A stretch of 64,000 bases of DNA, from assembly GCA_965153355.1 (NCBI GenBank), contig OZ231128.1:27156001-27220000 (forward strand), read 5' to 3'. The DNA comes from Flaccisagitta enflata. Lineage: Eukaryota > Chaetognatha > Sagittoidea > Aphragmophora. The translations under genes and the position numbers were made by a program. The notes below the pieces were generated by a model that made no database searches, had not been told where the DNA came from, and worked only from the letters and a program-made list of their open reading frames with translations. Of the stretch, positions 23,641 to 35,425 are shown piece after piece; within the stretch, counting starts at the first letter, position 1; each line of letters opens with the position of its first letter.

Positions 23641-24430
23641 TCACCACAAGTACCCTGTCTTCAGAAGCAACTGCAACCAGCGAAAGATGTATTGTGTGAA
23701 ACCTATTCACATTTCATAATCCAGACTTGAATGGAGGTCTTCCACTTTAAACTTATACACTCTTCTACGATTCCTTGATTTTCGGTATTTGGACGAAAAA
23801 CCTCGTTTGCCTGGAAAAGGCGGTTTACCCCTGGATTCTTTTCATAGTTTCTACACTGGGCATTTATGTAAGGGGAATGCGTCAGTTGTATACGACAAAG
23901 TGGGCTTCTCATTAAGCAGTGACACCAATGGCAGTATAATAGAGATACAGAAGTCAGAGTTTCAAATAGAAAGCAATTAATGAGTGCTCATTCAACGGGA
24001 AATGCTTTAGCAAGTGAGCAAGCAAATGGGCTTGGGGTAGCTTAGAATCCAACTGCGATTAAAATCAAAATGCCGTTGCTATCTTTAGGCACATCTACAC
24101 AACATACTACACTTTTTAAAAGTGCAGGTAACGACGGCAAAAACAGGGTCAGAGCGTGTTTCTAGTGAATCCAACAATTGCGTTTATCCCATCAATCACG
24201 TTTGTAGTGAGAACCCGTTCACACATTAATGAGTCTCAACCTACCCATGAGGGAGCGAGTAAAGTGTGTGTGCGAGCTTATGAACGGATTGCGGAGCAAG
24301 TTTTTGTAGCAAGTCAGTGGAGTGAGCAGTCCAAGTGAATAAACGTAGCAAGCAACCGAGTGACCCATTTAAAGGAGTATTTGTCTGTAGAAACAGTAGT
24401 ATACCGGTCCATTTGCGAAGTGATGTAATA
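23641..24430. other. Intron 4 sequence, no gene seen
   Basis: No splice-bounded frame that fits phase 1 was found. The few short open frames lack acceptor or donor signals. Confidence 0.4.
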
Positions 24431-24432
24431 AC

Positions 24433-25135
24433 CAAACAAAGCCGGATACACGGCAATCCAGTCGCGGACGGTTGGGCAGGAGCGGTAATTCAAAGACCGA
24501 TCGCAAGTTTAGAAATATTTGTGATGGACCGACGGACGGACCGACCGACCGACACAAGGTGTAGAGTCGCGTGTCCGCAACTAAAAAAAGAAAATTTTTT
24601 TAAAACACTACCCCTGCGTAGTGTTCAACCATCTGTAACTGTTGTTGTGTGTACAGCCTTGTTTTGTTGAAAAAATGCCTTCCATGTGCTATATCTTCCT
24701 GATACAACCACCGCCAAAACTTTCATCCCCTCCGCTGCTGCCGCCTCCGCCTGTAACTGACGGACAGAAGAATTGATCAAATACAGTCGCGTGCAGGTTG
24801 GCAGGTTGGCAGGTTGTTTAATTGAGTGAGGCCAAAGACCGCAAAAACATAATGTAACAAAGCCGGATACATGGCTACCCTAGTCGCGTGCGGGGTGGGC
24901 AGGAGCCATGCTGGAAAGGTCACTAGGGCATCTGGGCAGGAACTGTATGCTCAAAAAGGCCTAAAAAGTAAATAGGGGACCAACTGACCAACGGACGGAC
25001 GGACGGACGGACAGACTGACATAGCGGGGTGTTGAGTCGCGTAGCACGCGACTAAAGAGGGGACCAAACGACCGATTGACCGACGGAAAGAAGGACATAG
25101 TGGGGTGTAGAGTCGCTTAGCGCACGACTAAAAAG
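24433..25135 (-). mobile_element. Cluster of reverse HINE-like copies
   Basis: The first copy (24433-24589) begins AAACAAAGCCGGATACACGG and ends GAGTCGCGTGTCCGCAACTAA. The second (24856-25056) has (ACGG)n at 24992-25012 and ends GTCGCGTAGCACGCGAC then TAAA. A third (25057-25135) keeps only the distal part and ends GTCGCTTAGCGCACGAC then TAAAAA. Confidence 0.7.
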
Positions 25136-25170
25136 CTTAATCTCTGACATTGTTTCATAAGAACTTATCA

Positions 25171-25266
25171 GTTTTTAGTCGCGTGCTACGCAACTCTACA
25201 CCCCGCTTAGTGACCTTCTCCATTACTGCCCCTGCCAACCAGCACCGAGCATCCGGCCTTGTTTTT
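25171..25266 (+). mobile_element. Internally deleted HINE-like copy
   Basis: TTTTTAGTCGCGTGCTACGC is followed within 96 bp by GAGCATCCGGCCTTGTTTT, so only the two ends survive. Confidence 0.7.
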
Positions 25267-25351
25267 GGTATGTACTGCTTAATCTCTCCGTCTGTCGCTG
25301 TCTGTCTGTCTGTCTCCGTCTGTCTCTCTCTGTCTGTCTCTCCCTGTCTCC

Positions 25352-25458
<107 letters not shown>

Positions 25459-25691
25459 ATGGCATGAACCAACTCTCAGTAAAATAACATAGAACTTTTT
25501 TTTTCATTAAATGAATTTTGAATAATTTCAAAACAACAAGTAATCCAAGGGAGCGCTGACATCTTTAGATGTTGCAACTGGTTTTGTCACGTTGTTTCTT
25601 CACAAACGCAAACGCCACAATTCTGCATCATCTGTGAATAAGAAGATGTTTGCAATTTTGGTTGAAAGCAAGAGTAACTTTTTACGTTTTA

Positions 25692-25765
25692 TGTTTCTAG
25701 TCGCGTGCACACAACTCTTTAACCCGCTTTGTCGGTCTATGAGCCGCTATGTCCGTCGGTCGGAT
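25692..25765 (+). mobile_element. HINE-like hairpin-end fragment
   Basis: TTTCTAGTCGCGTGCACACAACTC, then CCCGCTTTGTCGG. The other end is absent. Confidence 0.5.
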
Positions 25766-26139
25766 AGGAATTCTTTACAACTACAGCATTGATGACGCAG
25801 TGCCTAGATCAAGTTCAAATTATTTTTCTTTTGAATGCCCACATTGTACCCATTCTAATTAACATGGGAAAAATTGGCAACATTTTGACATTGCCATCAG
25901 GCTGAATTAGGCATCATGAGAATCAAATTGAAATAAAATCTTCTTTCTACCCAAAAATACTAGTTAAAAGCCATCTCTAGTTACTGGAGCACATTTCCCG
26001 CCTAAATGTTGAACATAACGGGTGGTCTTTAAAAAAGTAGCTTTTAATTTCATTAGTATCACTTTTCAAATATTTTCTAACTAGAAAATTGTATTTAGTT
26101 ATGACAGAAAATTTTTGAAAGAAAATGAAGTGTTTCATC

Positions 26140-26700
26140 ATACTTTTTGCAATATTATCAGGATAATAATGAAGCTGCAACGCTTTTAGTGGACAAATTG
26201 TCTCTAAAGACACTGGGTGTATACATTTCTATCATATCCTGACTTAAAATGTAATTTGAACTTTGCGATTCACATGAAAACAAGCATGAAAATGATGTTT
26301 TTAGTGAATTTATGCTTTCACTTTTTTTCATTTTCTGAGGTCAAAATTCTAAGAAAGCTAAACACATGGAAAGTTTGTATTTTGAAAAACCTAGTTCTCA
26401 CTGTAATTGATTTGGGAAAGAAATTATGTTCTTTGTTTTTTTATTTTTTCATTTCCTAAGCAAATTTAGAATTTGACCAACCAGTACAAATTTTCAAGAC
26501 AATTTTTTTTTGGTAAAATTGGCTAAACTTGGTCCTCTTGCTAGATAAATGCAGATTTTCTTTCAAATTTTATGTATTTTATATTATTCACTAATTTGTG
26601 CATTTTCATTTATATATTTTTTCTATTTTGACCCTCTTTGAAACACAAATGTTGCCTTTGGAGGGAAGCCGTCTTATGTAGATATGATCATGGCCTAAAT
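26140..26700. repeat. Dispersed AT-rich repeat, copy 1
   Basis: Shares an ordered series of phrases with 48640-49195: GTGTATAC/GTTTTTGTCATATCCTGACTTAAAA near the start, CACATGAAAA in the middle, and CATTTTGACC...TTTGCC followed by CCGTCTTA near the end. There is no coding potential and no recognisable ends. Confidence 0.55.
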
Positions 26701-27207
26701 ATTTCATTATGAGCACTTTTTATGAAGATCAATATTTTTTTAGTTATGTCAAAAAAACTGACTTGAACTATTGTCCATCTAAAAAATTCTATTCAAATCA
26801 CTTTTAATCAAAAATAGGTAATAATGCTAAAAAAAGATTTTGGTTAAAAGTATATGATACAAATATGTATTTTTAGTAATATGTAAAAATTATAAAAGTC
26901 ATTACTTAATATGGTTACTAAATAAGCAATCAAAGACATTATCTAAACAAAGAGCTACCTTTTTTATGTCCACCCAGTATTTTAGAGCAGGTACTTGCAA
27001 AATGGAGATACCTTGCAATGAATCGGCATGAATTTCATGACGAACTTGAGCATAATTTTCCTTTTGCATATTGCGAGAATGCAATGTTGTTTCCATTTGA
27101 TAAAGTTCGCACGATCCCAATTAGCAGCATATCCTTTTATTAATACATGGAATATGATGAATCAATTTGAAATCAGACATACATATTGATTTAGACCATT
27201 TAGACTT

Positions 27208-27300
27208 TTTGGTTGCGTGCATGCGACTCTATAATCCGTTGGTCAGTCCATATGTCTGTCCGTCCGTCCATCAGTCAGTCCATCCGTCACTGTTCGCTTT
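27208..27300 (+). mobile_element. HINE-like hairpin-end fragment
   Basis: TTTTTGGTTGCGTGCATGCGAC then TCTATAATCCGTTGG and (GTCC)n. The distal end is missing. Confidence 0.55.
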
Positions 27301-27450
27301 TCCGACAACTGTTTTAAGCTATACACCCAAAATACATCCAAAATAGAAATAGCTAACGCTCATACTCACGCTCTCGTAGAGTCGATTAACGAGCATTTAA
27401 AACAATGAAGGGGGTTAAACAACTTGAGTGAAAAAGCATATTGCTAAAAG

Positions 27451-27532
<82 letters not shown>

Positions 27533-27752
27533 GACCGTGTGTGTGTGAGACCGTGTGTGTGCGTGACCGTGTGTGTGTGTGCGTGACCGTGTGTGTGCGA
27601 CCGTGTGTGTACGTGTGCGTGACCGTGTGTGTGTGTGTGCGTGACCGTGTGTGTGTGTCTGTGTGTGACCGTGTGTGTGTGACTGTGTGTGTGTGATCGT
27701 TTGTGTGTGACCGTGTGTGTGACCGTGCGTGTGTGACTGTGTGTGTGTGATC
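27451..27752. repeat. (TG)n with GACCGTG/GTGACCG higher-order pattern
   Basis: A pure TG run (27463-27530) passes into TG blocks punctuated by CGTGACCGTG about every 18-30 bp. Confidence 0.9.
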
Positions 27753-28309
27753 GCACAAGGAAACTTTAACGGACATTTGCGCCAGTGCGCTACTTGCCCT
27801 ACCAGTTACAAGGGCTGCTTTTCTCCCTTCACATTAATTAGAAACTTAAACTTCATCTGCACTTTTCTACAGGTGCAAATGCGCTAATGCGCTAGGAAAT
27901 GCGCTATGTAATGCGCTAATGTGATTCCCCTAGCCATTTACTGCGCCTAATTTCTGAAAACAGTATCAGCATTTTCAAGAGCTTTGACTTTTTGGAGAAG
28001 TCGAGACTCAAAGGCAATGAATCTAGTCTTTAGTAAGCAGAGAAGAAGCATGGCTGTGTATGTCTGTCACTGCTAGTCTTTTTCTGTCATTTTTTCTGTG
28101 AATCTTTTCTGTCTTTTTTGCAATTTTGTCTCTCTTTATCTTTTTTTCTCTCTGCAAGACCTCAAAGTTGTAATTCCGTTTTTGTGTTTGTCTGTAAGTC
28201 TGTCAGTCTGTATGTCTGTGCCTCTCTGTCTGAAATCGGAATATGTGTGTTTGTCTGTCTGCCTGCTTTTCTCTCTCTTTATTTCTTTCTTTTCCTTTTT
28301 TGTTCTTTT

Positions 28310-28331
28310 TTTCTTTCTTTCTTTCTTTCTT

Positions 28332-28406
<75 letters not shown>
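28310..28406. repeat. (TTTC)n-(TC)n microsatellite
   Basis: TTTC units pass into about 35 TC units. Confidence 0.95.
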
Positions 28407-28408
<2 letters not shown>

Positions 28409-29165
28409 CTCTCACACATGCACAAACACACACTCATACACGCATAAACAAACACAAGCGCACTCCTATGAGCTTGTTCAACTCATTCCACGAAGTCTTA
28501 ACCCTTAAAAAAATGTGTCTACTGTTCTGGGGCAGAGAGCAACCAGGAAATGAACTTGCGCTAATGCGCTTATGTCTTGGTGCGCTAATGCGCTAAGAAA
28601 ACTAACTGCGCCTAAGATAGCATGTTTGCAAAAGCCAGATTGTAACTAGGGCAATGAGGCCAGAAACACACCAGCGCTGGTGAAGGAGGCCCCTAGCGCA
28701 AATGTCCATTGCGCCTATGGGGGAAGTTTCTTTGTGGATCGTGTGCGTGTGACTGTGTGTGTTTGTTCGGGTCCATTTTCACTATTACTGATATTTTCGT
28801 TGCTTAAAAAAACGATTTTGATACCTTTGTATGACTTCAATTCGGCATACACTTGCTGCAGATGACTTGATTCTTGCAACCTTGCTTTTTCGATTCGTGA
28901 TCGACGCGCAGATCTTCAGAATTAATCACTTAATGGCAGGAAAAAAATCTCTTAAAAAATGCCATCTTGTAAATAAGAAAAAAAAGTATCGGGAGTTTAA
29001 TTGTAACCGCATTTTCACGGTACACAAGAATCTTAATGATTTCCAGTTTAACGAGGTTTAGCCGCGATCTGCTTCGTGATTCTATTACGTCACCTTGGAA
29101 GAGTGTAGAATGCAGGAAATCAAACGGGCGGCTCACCTCTAATTGTATCACATTTTTCCCTTCAG

Positions 29166-29296
29166 GCGTGGCGATGGCTATCATTTTGTTGTCCTTCATC
29201 CTGGTGGCGCTTCTGGTTAGATTTTCTCCTTTGAATCCTGAAAAACTTGATCCAAAAGTATCTTCAAAGAATCATTGCACAAGCAAACTTTGCTAG
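29166..29296 (+). CDS. Lectin-Ig receptor, exon 5: transmembrane segment and short tail
   Basis: The acceptor TTTTTCCCTTCAG completes the Gly codon left by exon 4 (G|GC). The joined sequence VVIGVAMAIILLSFILVALL is a 20-residue hydrophobic span, then VRFSPLNPEKLDP with basic and Pro residues. The frame reaches TAG at 29294-29296, giving a tail of about 26 residues and a protein of about 449. An alternative donor, CTG|GTTAGA at 29216, would end the exon in phase 0 right after the span and could splice to the + strand exons near 42-60 kb. The sequence does not settle which is used. Confidence 0.75.
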
Positions 29297-29579
29297 GGCA
29301 CTGATTGATTCTGTAATTAAGTTTTCTTAAAAGATCCTCAAAACATTGTCTGAGGCTCTCGAGACCGTGATTTTTGAATTCTTCATCGAAAATTGTGTGG
29401 AAGTAGTGAAAAAGGTAAATTTTTGATAAAACCGAGATTTAAAATCATACTCGTTATCATCATTACTACCCTCAGAAATTTTGCCGCCATTTTTTTCAAC
29501 AGTTCAACTGCACTGATTCTTTCTATGAAACTTTGGCTCGATTGTGAGACCAACCGACAACGAATAACAGACAAAGAAA

Positions 29580-29870
29580 AAAAGAAGAAGGAGAAGAAGA
29601 AGAAGAAGAAGAAGAAGAAGAAGAAGAAGAAGAAGAAGAAGAAGAAGAAGAAGAAGAAGAAGAAGAAGAAGAAGAAGAAGAAGAAGAAGAAGAAGAAGAA
29701 GAGAAAGAAGAAGAAAAAGAAGAAGAAGAAGAAGAGGGAGGAGGAGGAGGGGAAGAAGAAGAAAAATAAGAAGAATACGGAGGAGAAGTAGAAGAGGAAG
29801 AGGAAGAAGAAGAGGAAGAAGAAGAGGAAGAAGAAGGCTGGAATAGAAGGGGGACAAGCAAAAGAATGAA

Positions 29871-29938
<68 letters not shown>

Positions 29939-29957
29939 GCACACACACACACACACA
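29580..29957. repeat. (GAA)n - (GA)n - (CA)n compound microsatellite
   Basis: About 90 GAA units with variants (29580-29850), then about 32 GA units (29873-29937), then ten CA units. The Lys-rich and Phe/Leu/Ser-rich frames are artefacts. Confidence 0.95.
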
Positions 29958-30303
29958 GACAGATCGATATGACCCTCAAAATTTTTGGATCACTCTAGAA
30001 GCTGGTGCTAAAAATGATTTTTTTTTGCAATTTTGGCTACTTTGGTTACAAAATTTTGGCGCTTCCGAGATGGAAAAAGATAAAACATCCATGGGCAAAT
30101 GAAACTACTGCTCAAGAGCTAACCAGTTGTGCAATCTGCATGTCAATTTGTTGAAACATATAGACTTGGCAGAGCTTCAAAGATCAGAGGGTATGATAAT
30201 CAAACATTTTTTGGTCATTTTGGGCTCAAAATCGGGCCCCTTCGCTTTTGAAATTTGACCCGAAATTCATGAGATTATAAAACTAGAGCTCAAGAGCAAT
30301 TGC

Positions 30304-30396
30304 AGTGGTGCAATCCGTATGTTGCTATTAACAATTGTTCAAAATTGAGAGCATTTCTAAATTGGAAGGGTATGAGGAAAAATTTTGGTGGCAATT
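30304..30396. repeat. 93-bp direct repeat, copy 1
   Basis: From AGTGGTGCAATCC to GGTGGCAATT this is almost identical to 31076-31168, with a single visible difference (GCTATTAAC versus GCTATCAAC). Confidence 0.85.
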
Positions 30397-31075
30397 TTGA
30401 CACCCTCGACTTTGACCTGGTTGCGACGCTATGCGACGCATAGGAGATGGTTGAACTTGCGTAGGTATACTAAGCAATACTAGAGGAGGTAACTAGGACC
30501 CGGGGACCCAATGCGGTTAGAGGTTTAGGTACCGAAATGAGGAATTTAACATTTCAGCTATCTTTTATAATGATTTTGAAAAATGGTGGAAATTCGCAAT
30601 TTTAGCCAGCAAAATATTAGTTAGATTACATCCAGGTTACATAGACTGATACCTCATACCGAGGCTGATATTATCATATTCGCGTGGTTATTAGCTAACT
30701 CCTCCATATTTTTTTCTGAAAATATTCATTTTTTTTCTTTTTTAACATCATATAGCAGCATACTGCAGTTAAGTGATATAGTAAAAAAATTATTTTCATT
30801 GATAATCAGAATTTTGTATATTTTCTGAATACGTTGATCTTTTCAAAAATGAATTTAAGCAATATTAAGATATTAAATTGTACATACAATTATGTGTACT
30901 CCCTCGGTGACAGCAAACATGTATTGAAGCGGAATTGTCATCTTCTGCAAATACTTACTGTAATACATGATTAGATTAACCATTGCACAAGCAGATGGTA
31001 TCCAAATCTTATTTCATTCACTACGTAAGAAATTTGTTGACAATTATTTCATTTAAGTTGATGCGTGAGCTAACC
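30397..31075. other. AT-rich interval between direct repeats
   Basis: No gene or tandem repeat was seen. A weaker relative of the flanking repeat (TAACCAGTTGTGCAATCTGC) lies just outside at 30120-30140. Confidence 0.4.
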
Positions 31076-31168
31076 AGTGGTGCAATCCGTATGTTGCTAT
31101 CAACAATTGTTCAAAATTGAGAGCATTTCTAAATTGGAAGGGTATGAGGAAAAATTTTGGTGGCAATT
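31076..31168. repeat. 93-bp direct repeat, copy 2
   Basis: Partner of 30304-30396. The flanks diverge immediately on both sides. Confidence 0.85.
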
Positions 31169-31577
31169 ATGCAAGAGCACATCTGTAACACATGATCAAA
31201 GTAACTATTGCACAAGCATATGGTACTCAAATATTATTGCAATCATTGCACCAGAAACTGGTAAAAAGTTTTACTTTTATGTTTCAATTCATATATCTTT
31301 GAATTTATATGAGATTTTTGTCTTGCCTTCAAAGATGCAAACTTTTTTATCATGTCTTCCACCTTCACTCAGCTCATGTTCAATACTTAATACGCTCTAC
31401 ACTTTTAAAGAAAATTTCTTCTTCTTCTTCTTCCTCTTTTACTGCTTCTTCTCGTCCTTCTTCTTTTCTCTTTCCTATCTTTTTTTCCCCTCTTTTTCCC
31501 CCTTTTTTGTCCTTTCCTCTTTTTCCGCTTTTTTCCCCCTCAGGGCGCGAGGCCCCTAAAAGCGCGAGGCCCCTGGG

Positions 31578-31781
31578 CTAAGCCCATTTAGCCCTTAGAT
31601 TGATCCAGGCCAGACAATTTCCCTCAAATGGAAGAGAGCCTTGTGAACCCTCGCTGGCTAGTTCGCGCACTTCTCCTAGTTTTTCATGAGACATGATCTG
31701 AAACTCAATCTTTTCTAACCCAGGTAATCGTTTTATGAAGTCTGTTTCTCTCTTCCATAAGCTAATGAATAAAGTCGCCAT
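31578..31781 (-). pseudogene. Unidentified minus-strand open frame
   Basis: A 67-codon frame opens MATLFISLWKRETDFIK, continues RLPGLEKIEFQIMSHEKL and ends AWINLRAKWA before a stop. Its mixed composition is unlike the repeats and it could be a fragment of a gene or retroelement. It lies just inside the probable 3' end of ARHGAP39 and has no recognised relatives. The junction with GCGAGGCCCCTGGGCTAAGC at 31561 looks like repeat sequence. Confidence 0.25.
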
Positions 31782-31799
31782 TACAAGTTACAAGATTGA

Positions 31800-31805
31800 T
31801 TTATT
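31800..31805 (-). promoter_or_regulatory. Possible ARHGAP39 poly(A) signal
   Basis: AATAAA on the minus strand, about 1.2 kb past the ARHGAP39 stop codon. A + strand AATAAA lies nearby at 31768-31773 and could serve the convergent lectin-Ig gene. Confidence 0.3.
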
Positions 31806-31942
31806 TCTAAAAAAGTATCCACGGTAGGAATCAACAACAAACATACGTAGAACATTTTTTTTTTTGGGGGGGGGGTTAGGGGAGTTAGAAAGAATCGTTA
31901 ATATGATTTGAAATGAATCTCAAAAATAAAGATGTTTTGATC

Positions 31943-31983
31943 AGAGAGAGAGAAAGAGAGAGAGAGAGAGTGAGAGAGAGAGA

Positions 31984-32022
<39 letters not shown>
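31943..32022. repeat. (GA)n microsatellite
   Basis: GA units with GT and AA interruptions. Confidence 0.9.
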
Positions 32023-32025
<3 letters not shown>

Positions 32026-32764
32026 AGGGGGAAGGGGAATGAGGTAGGGAAGATGTAAATAGAATAACAGAAGGACTGAAACGGTGGGAAAACATTTTTT
32101 TTTCGAAAGACAATGTGTTTTTTAGCCATCAGTGCACCTCATTGCAGTTGAAATAATGAAGGACGAGAATGAATTACAATTAGGGGGAAAATCTTACCCT
32201 TCATATTGCCCTTATTATTACTCATAGTCAAAATTCACGCTCAGTACAAACAAAGTGGGTGATCCCAAACCCTAAGAAATGGGAATGGTCAGAATAAAAC
32301 TAAAAAAAAAAGTAATAATGAATTAACTTAAGGACAACCATTAAATCAAACATTGAGTTCCAGATTATATACATTCTTGGTGACGAACATTTCTAATATT
32401 TTCTATTTGAGATATGACATTTTTGTTAATTTTCCTTTTTGCAACTAAAACGTTAGTCTAAGCGCAGTGATTACTTTGGATAATTCTTTTTTTTTTTCAA
32501 TAGATCGACTGGAGAAATAATAGAAAACTTTCCTTTCTTTTTTTTCTTTTTGTATTTGTTGGGGAGCTTATTCCATCATCGATACAATCGGCTTCAGTAC
32601 ATACTAGAGGTTCAAAAAATCAGTTCATTCCCTTTACAAAGGCTAAATGAAACACTCAGGATGTTCAGAAGCTGAACTGTGCAGTCAAACCGGTTTTTTT
32701 CGAACCTTGCTGTTTAACTTACTTTTACTTTTATAAGCCTTCCTCTTTTACTGAAAGTTTGTTG

Positions 32765-32995
32765 TTACGCGTCCAAATCTTGTTTCAGACGGCAAACAAA
32801 AACATCCTCTTCACCTTCCATAAGGGTCGTGTAAACGTTTTCAATCGGCGTGCAAACAAAAAGTCTTTTTTGATATATGTGACCATCAGTGTGAGATCGA
32901 ATGACTTTTAATTTCTCAAAAAACGCCTCATCCATAAACGACGCGCCGATCACACGATTTGTTGTTCAAAACAAAGAGCAAACAAAAGGCAACTT
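32765..32995 (-). repeat. Degenerate repeats of the ARHGAP39 3' coding end
   Basis: Just past the ARHGAP39 stop, the minus strand carries phrases resembling the last coding segment. CTTTTGTTCGTACTTTG...CGTTCATGGAGG in the exon is echoed by CTTTTGTTTGCTCTTTG...CGTTTATGGATGAGG, and more faintly by CTTTTTGTTTGCAC...CTTATGGAAGG. This suggests old tandem duplication of about 75-95 bp. A 62-codon frame spans the two outer copies but has no start context or partner. Confidence 0.4.
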
Positions 32996-33355
<360 letters not shown>

Positions 33356-33401
33356 TCAACAGCTTAAAAGTTTTAACCCGCAACAGTATCACGGGAATTA
33401 C

Positions 33402-33461
33402 CATGGCCAATGAGTTGATGTCCATTTTTGTAACTGCGGCATTTTCTGGTGCAGCAAAGAC
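33402..33461 (-). CDS. ARHGAP39: ARHGAP39, RhoGAP exon with the TKMD motif
   Basis: A 60-base exon of exactly 20 codons (VFAAPENAAVTKMDINSLAM) lies between acceptor TTTTTTCAG and donor CATG|GTAATT, phase 0 on both sides. The Lys-Met pair followed by Leu-Ala-Met-Val is the conserved RhoGAP stretch (NKM..NLAxVxxPN) that positions the GTPase. Neighbouring introns are short (334 and 271 bases). Confidence 0.92.
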
Positions 33462-33795
33462 CTGAAAAAAGAAAAAGAAACAGGTCGCTCAAGCGTCATA
33501 TGGTCAGCGGTTCCCGATGCCCCATATATTTTTATTATTGTTTTAAGTCATTTAGGTAAATGGAGCATAGCCATCCCAATCCTCGAAATCAGTTAGAGGT
33601 ATTGCCACGTACAATCATAATTCAGTATGGAATCATAGGTCATTAGCCCCTCTTTTAAGGATGATGAGAAGGAGAACTGCACGAACAGCCACGAACACCA
33701 CCATGTACAAACCTATTCGCGCGACAGATTCCCGAGCACCTAAACGGTTACTCAAATATATGGACAGGACAATTTTCAAACTACTGTCCACTAAC

Positions 33796-33946
33796 CTGTA
33801 AAAATCTGATAAGGTAGGCTAGAACCAGTCGGTTGATTTCAGGTAAGGTCCAAACGAGTTGAATGGCTTTGGAGGGTGAGGACTGACTCCCGATACAACG
33901 ATCGTAGAAATCTCGCGGGATGAGGGGATCGTAAAGCTCCCTGTAC
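33796..33946 (-). CDS. ARHGAP39: ARHGAP39, RhoGAP middle exon
   Basis: The acceptor TTATCGCAG gives one base that completes the Trp codon of the preceding exon. Fifty codons follow to the donor TTACAG|GTTAGT. YRELYDPLIPRDFYDRC, then IGSQSSPSKAIQLVWTLPEI and NRLVLAYLIRFLQ contain the family hallmarks: R-E-L-x-x-P-L-I-P, and the Leu-Pro-x-x-N-R-x-x-L helix leading to FLQ. No disabling change was seen. Confidence 0.93.
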
Positions 33947-34460
33947 CTGCGATAAGAAAAAAAGTATGGAAAAAGGATCAAATTAAGGATACAACTGTTT
34001 TAGCAGTTGAAAAACTTTTAAACACAATCAATCATCAACCAATCCATGACCCAGGTAATAAGCCTGGTTGAGCAACTCGATTCGTCATCCGCGCGATTTT
34101 CAAGGGGGCGTAATAGAAAATTGGGCAGATGGACAGACCCTCCATAGAGACGCATGAAAAAGAAATAAGAATAGTTTTTTTTTGTGTATTGATATCACCC
34201 TACGGAGGAAAATGATCAACCCCATGGAAAATCACAACAAAAATTAATGGTGGCAGGGTTGGTGAAAGTGGCGGTGTTTTGAAATCACAGAAATTTGGCG
34301 GTTCTGGATGCAGCAAAAAATTTAAAAAGTTGTATGCGCGAATCAAAAGAATTTCAATTTACGGCCTTTTGTTTTCACTCATTTTACTGAGATTGGAGAA
34401 GAGACATCTGGGTCGTTCATTTTAGTCAGTACAATGATCTTTTGTTTTTTATTTCTTTCT

Positions 34461-34598
34461 TTTTAGTCGCGGACTAGGCTTTGTCCGTCCGTCCGTCGGT
34501 CGGTTCGTCACGCTCGAGTCGAAAAGTGGGAAAACACGCATTTCCGCCCCTGCCCACCAGTCCGCGACTGGCATTGGCTGTGTATCCGGCCTTGTTTT
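34461..34598 (+). mobile_element. HINE-like copy in an ARHGAP39 intron
   Basis: TTTTAGTCGCGGACTAGGC, (GTCC/GTCGGTCG)n, CACGCTCGAGTCGAAAAGTGG, GCATTTCCGCCCCTGCCCACC and the end GTGTATCCGGCCTTGTTTT. It belongs to the same subfamily as 7.17 kb. Confidence 0.75.
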
Positions 34599-34627
34599 CG
34601 ATGGTACACCTTTTCAAACAAGACATA

Positions 34628-35051
34628 CACTCTTTTTTTTTATAAGAACGTCATTTTTTTTTCGAAGGCTTTATGTTCTTATATTCAAGGCCTAATGAAG
34701 CCTTCGATGTTCTTAAAGTGTTCTTAATTTCAAATACTGTATAAACTATAGAAAACCTTATAATATACTATTAATCAATTGCACTTAACACATTTCTATT
34801 AGATACTGTTAAAAAAATGCCAATTATTAAACTCTGGGTATATTTTTATGATGTTTTTTAAAAGATTAAAAAATATCATCTTAATTACATTAAAATTCAA
34901 GTGTTTTCCTAATGTTCTTCGAATAATATTATAAGCGGAATTCTTTTCTAAAGATTTGAAGCCTTCGTATGTTCTTAAGATGTTCTTAATTTTTAGGCCA
35001 TTTGAAGCCTTGATGTTCTTATAAACTAGGTTCTTTTAAAAAAAAAGAGTG
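34628..35051. mobile_element. TA-flanked MITE with ATGTTCTTA repeats
   Basis: The ends are CACTCTTTTTTTTTATAAGA and the near reverse complement ending AAAAAAAAAGAGTG, each flanked by TA. Subterminal ATGTTCTTA/TAAGAACAT motifs occur at least five times. It is related to the 1.5 kb element at 19913. Confidence 0.75.
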
Positions 35052-35425
35052 TACAAGAGCCACAAAAAGAAAAAAAAAAGAAAGAAAAAGAACGTTAAGT
35101 TGTGCAATTGTGCAGGATCCTTAACACGAAGACCGCAACGTAAAAACGCCTCAAAGGCAAATGCAATGACTGAATGCAGATTGCTGAGTAGGCAGGCTTT
35201 CTGATAGGTCGCTAAAAATGATAGCGGCCTTAAATGACTATGACTATGAGTGTCTATGACTAAAAAATAAAAAGTGTATGTTCACTGTTCAGCCGTACCT
35301 CGCTTTTCCTACAAGTGGATTGTGAATAAGAGCTCGGGTGGGTTTAGGCCTTTAGAGTTTAGGGTTACGGGTGGCGTGAGGGATTTGGTCAGATCGATTT
35401 TAAATATGTAATAATAGTCACTAAC

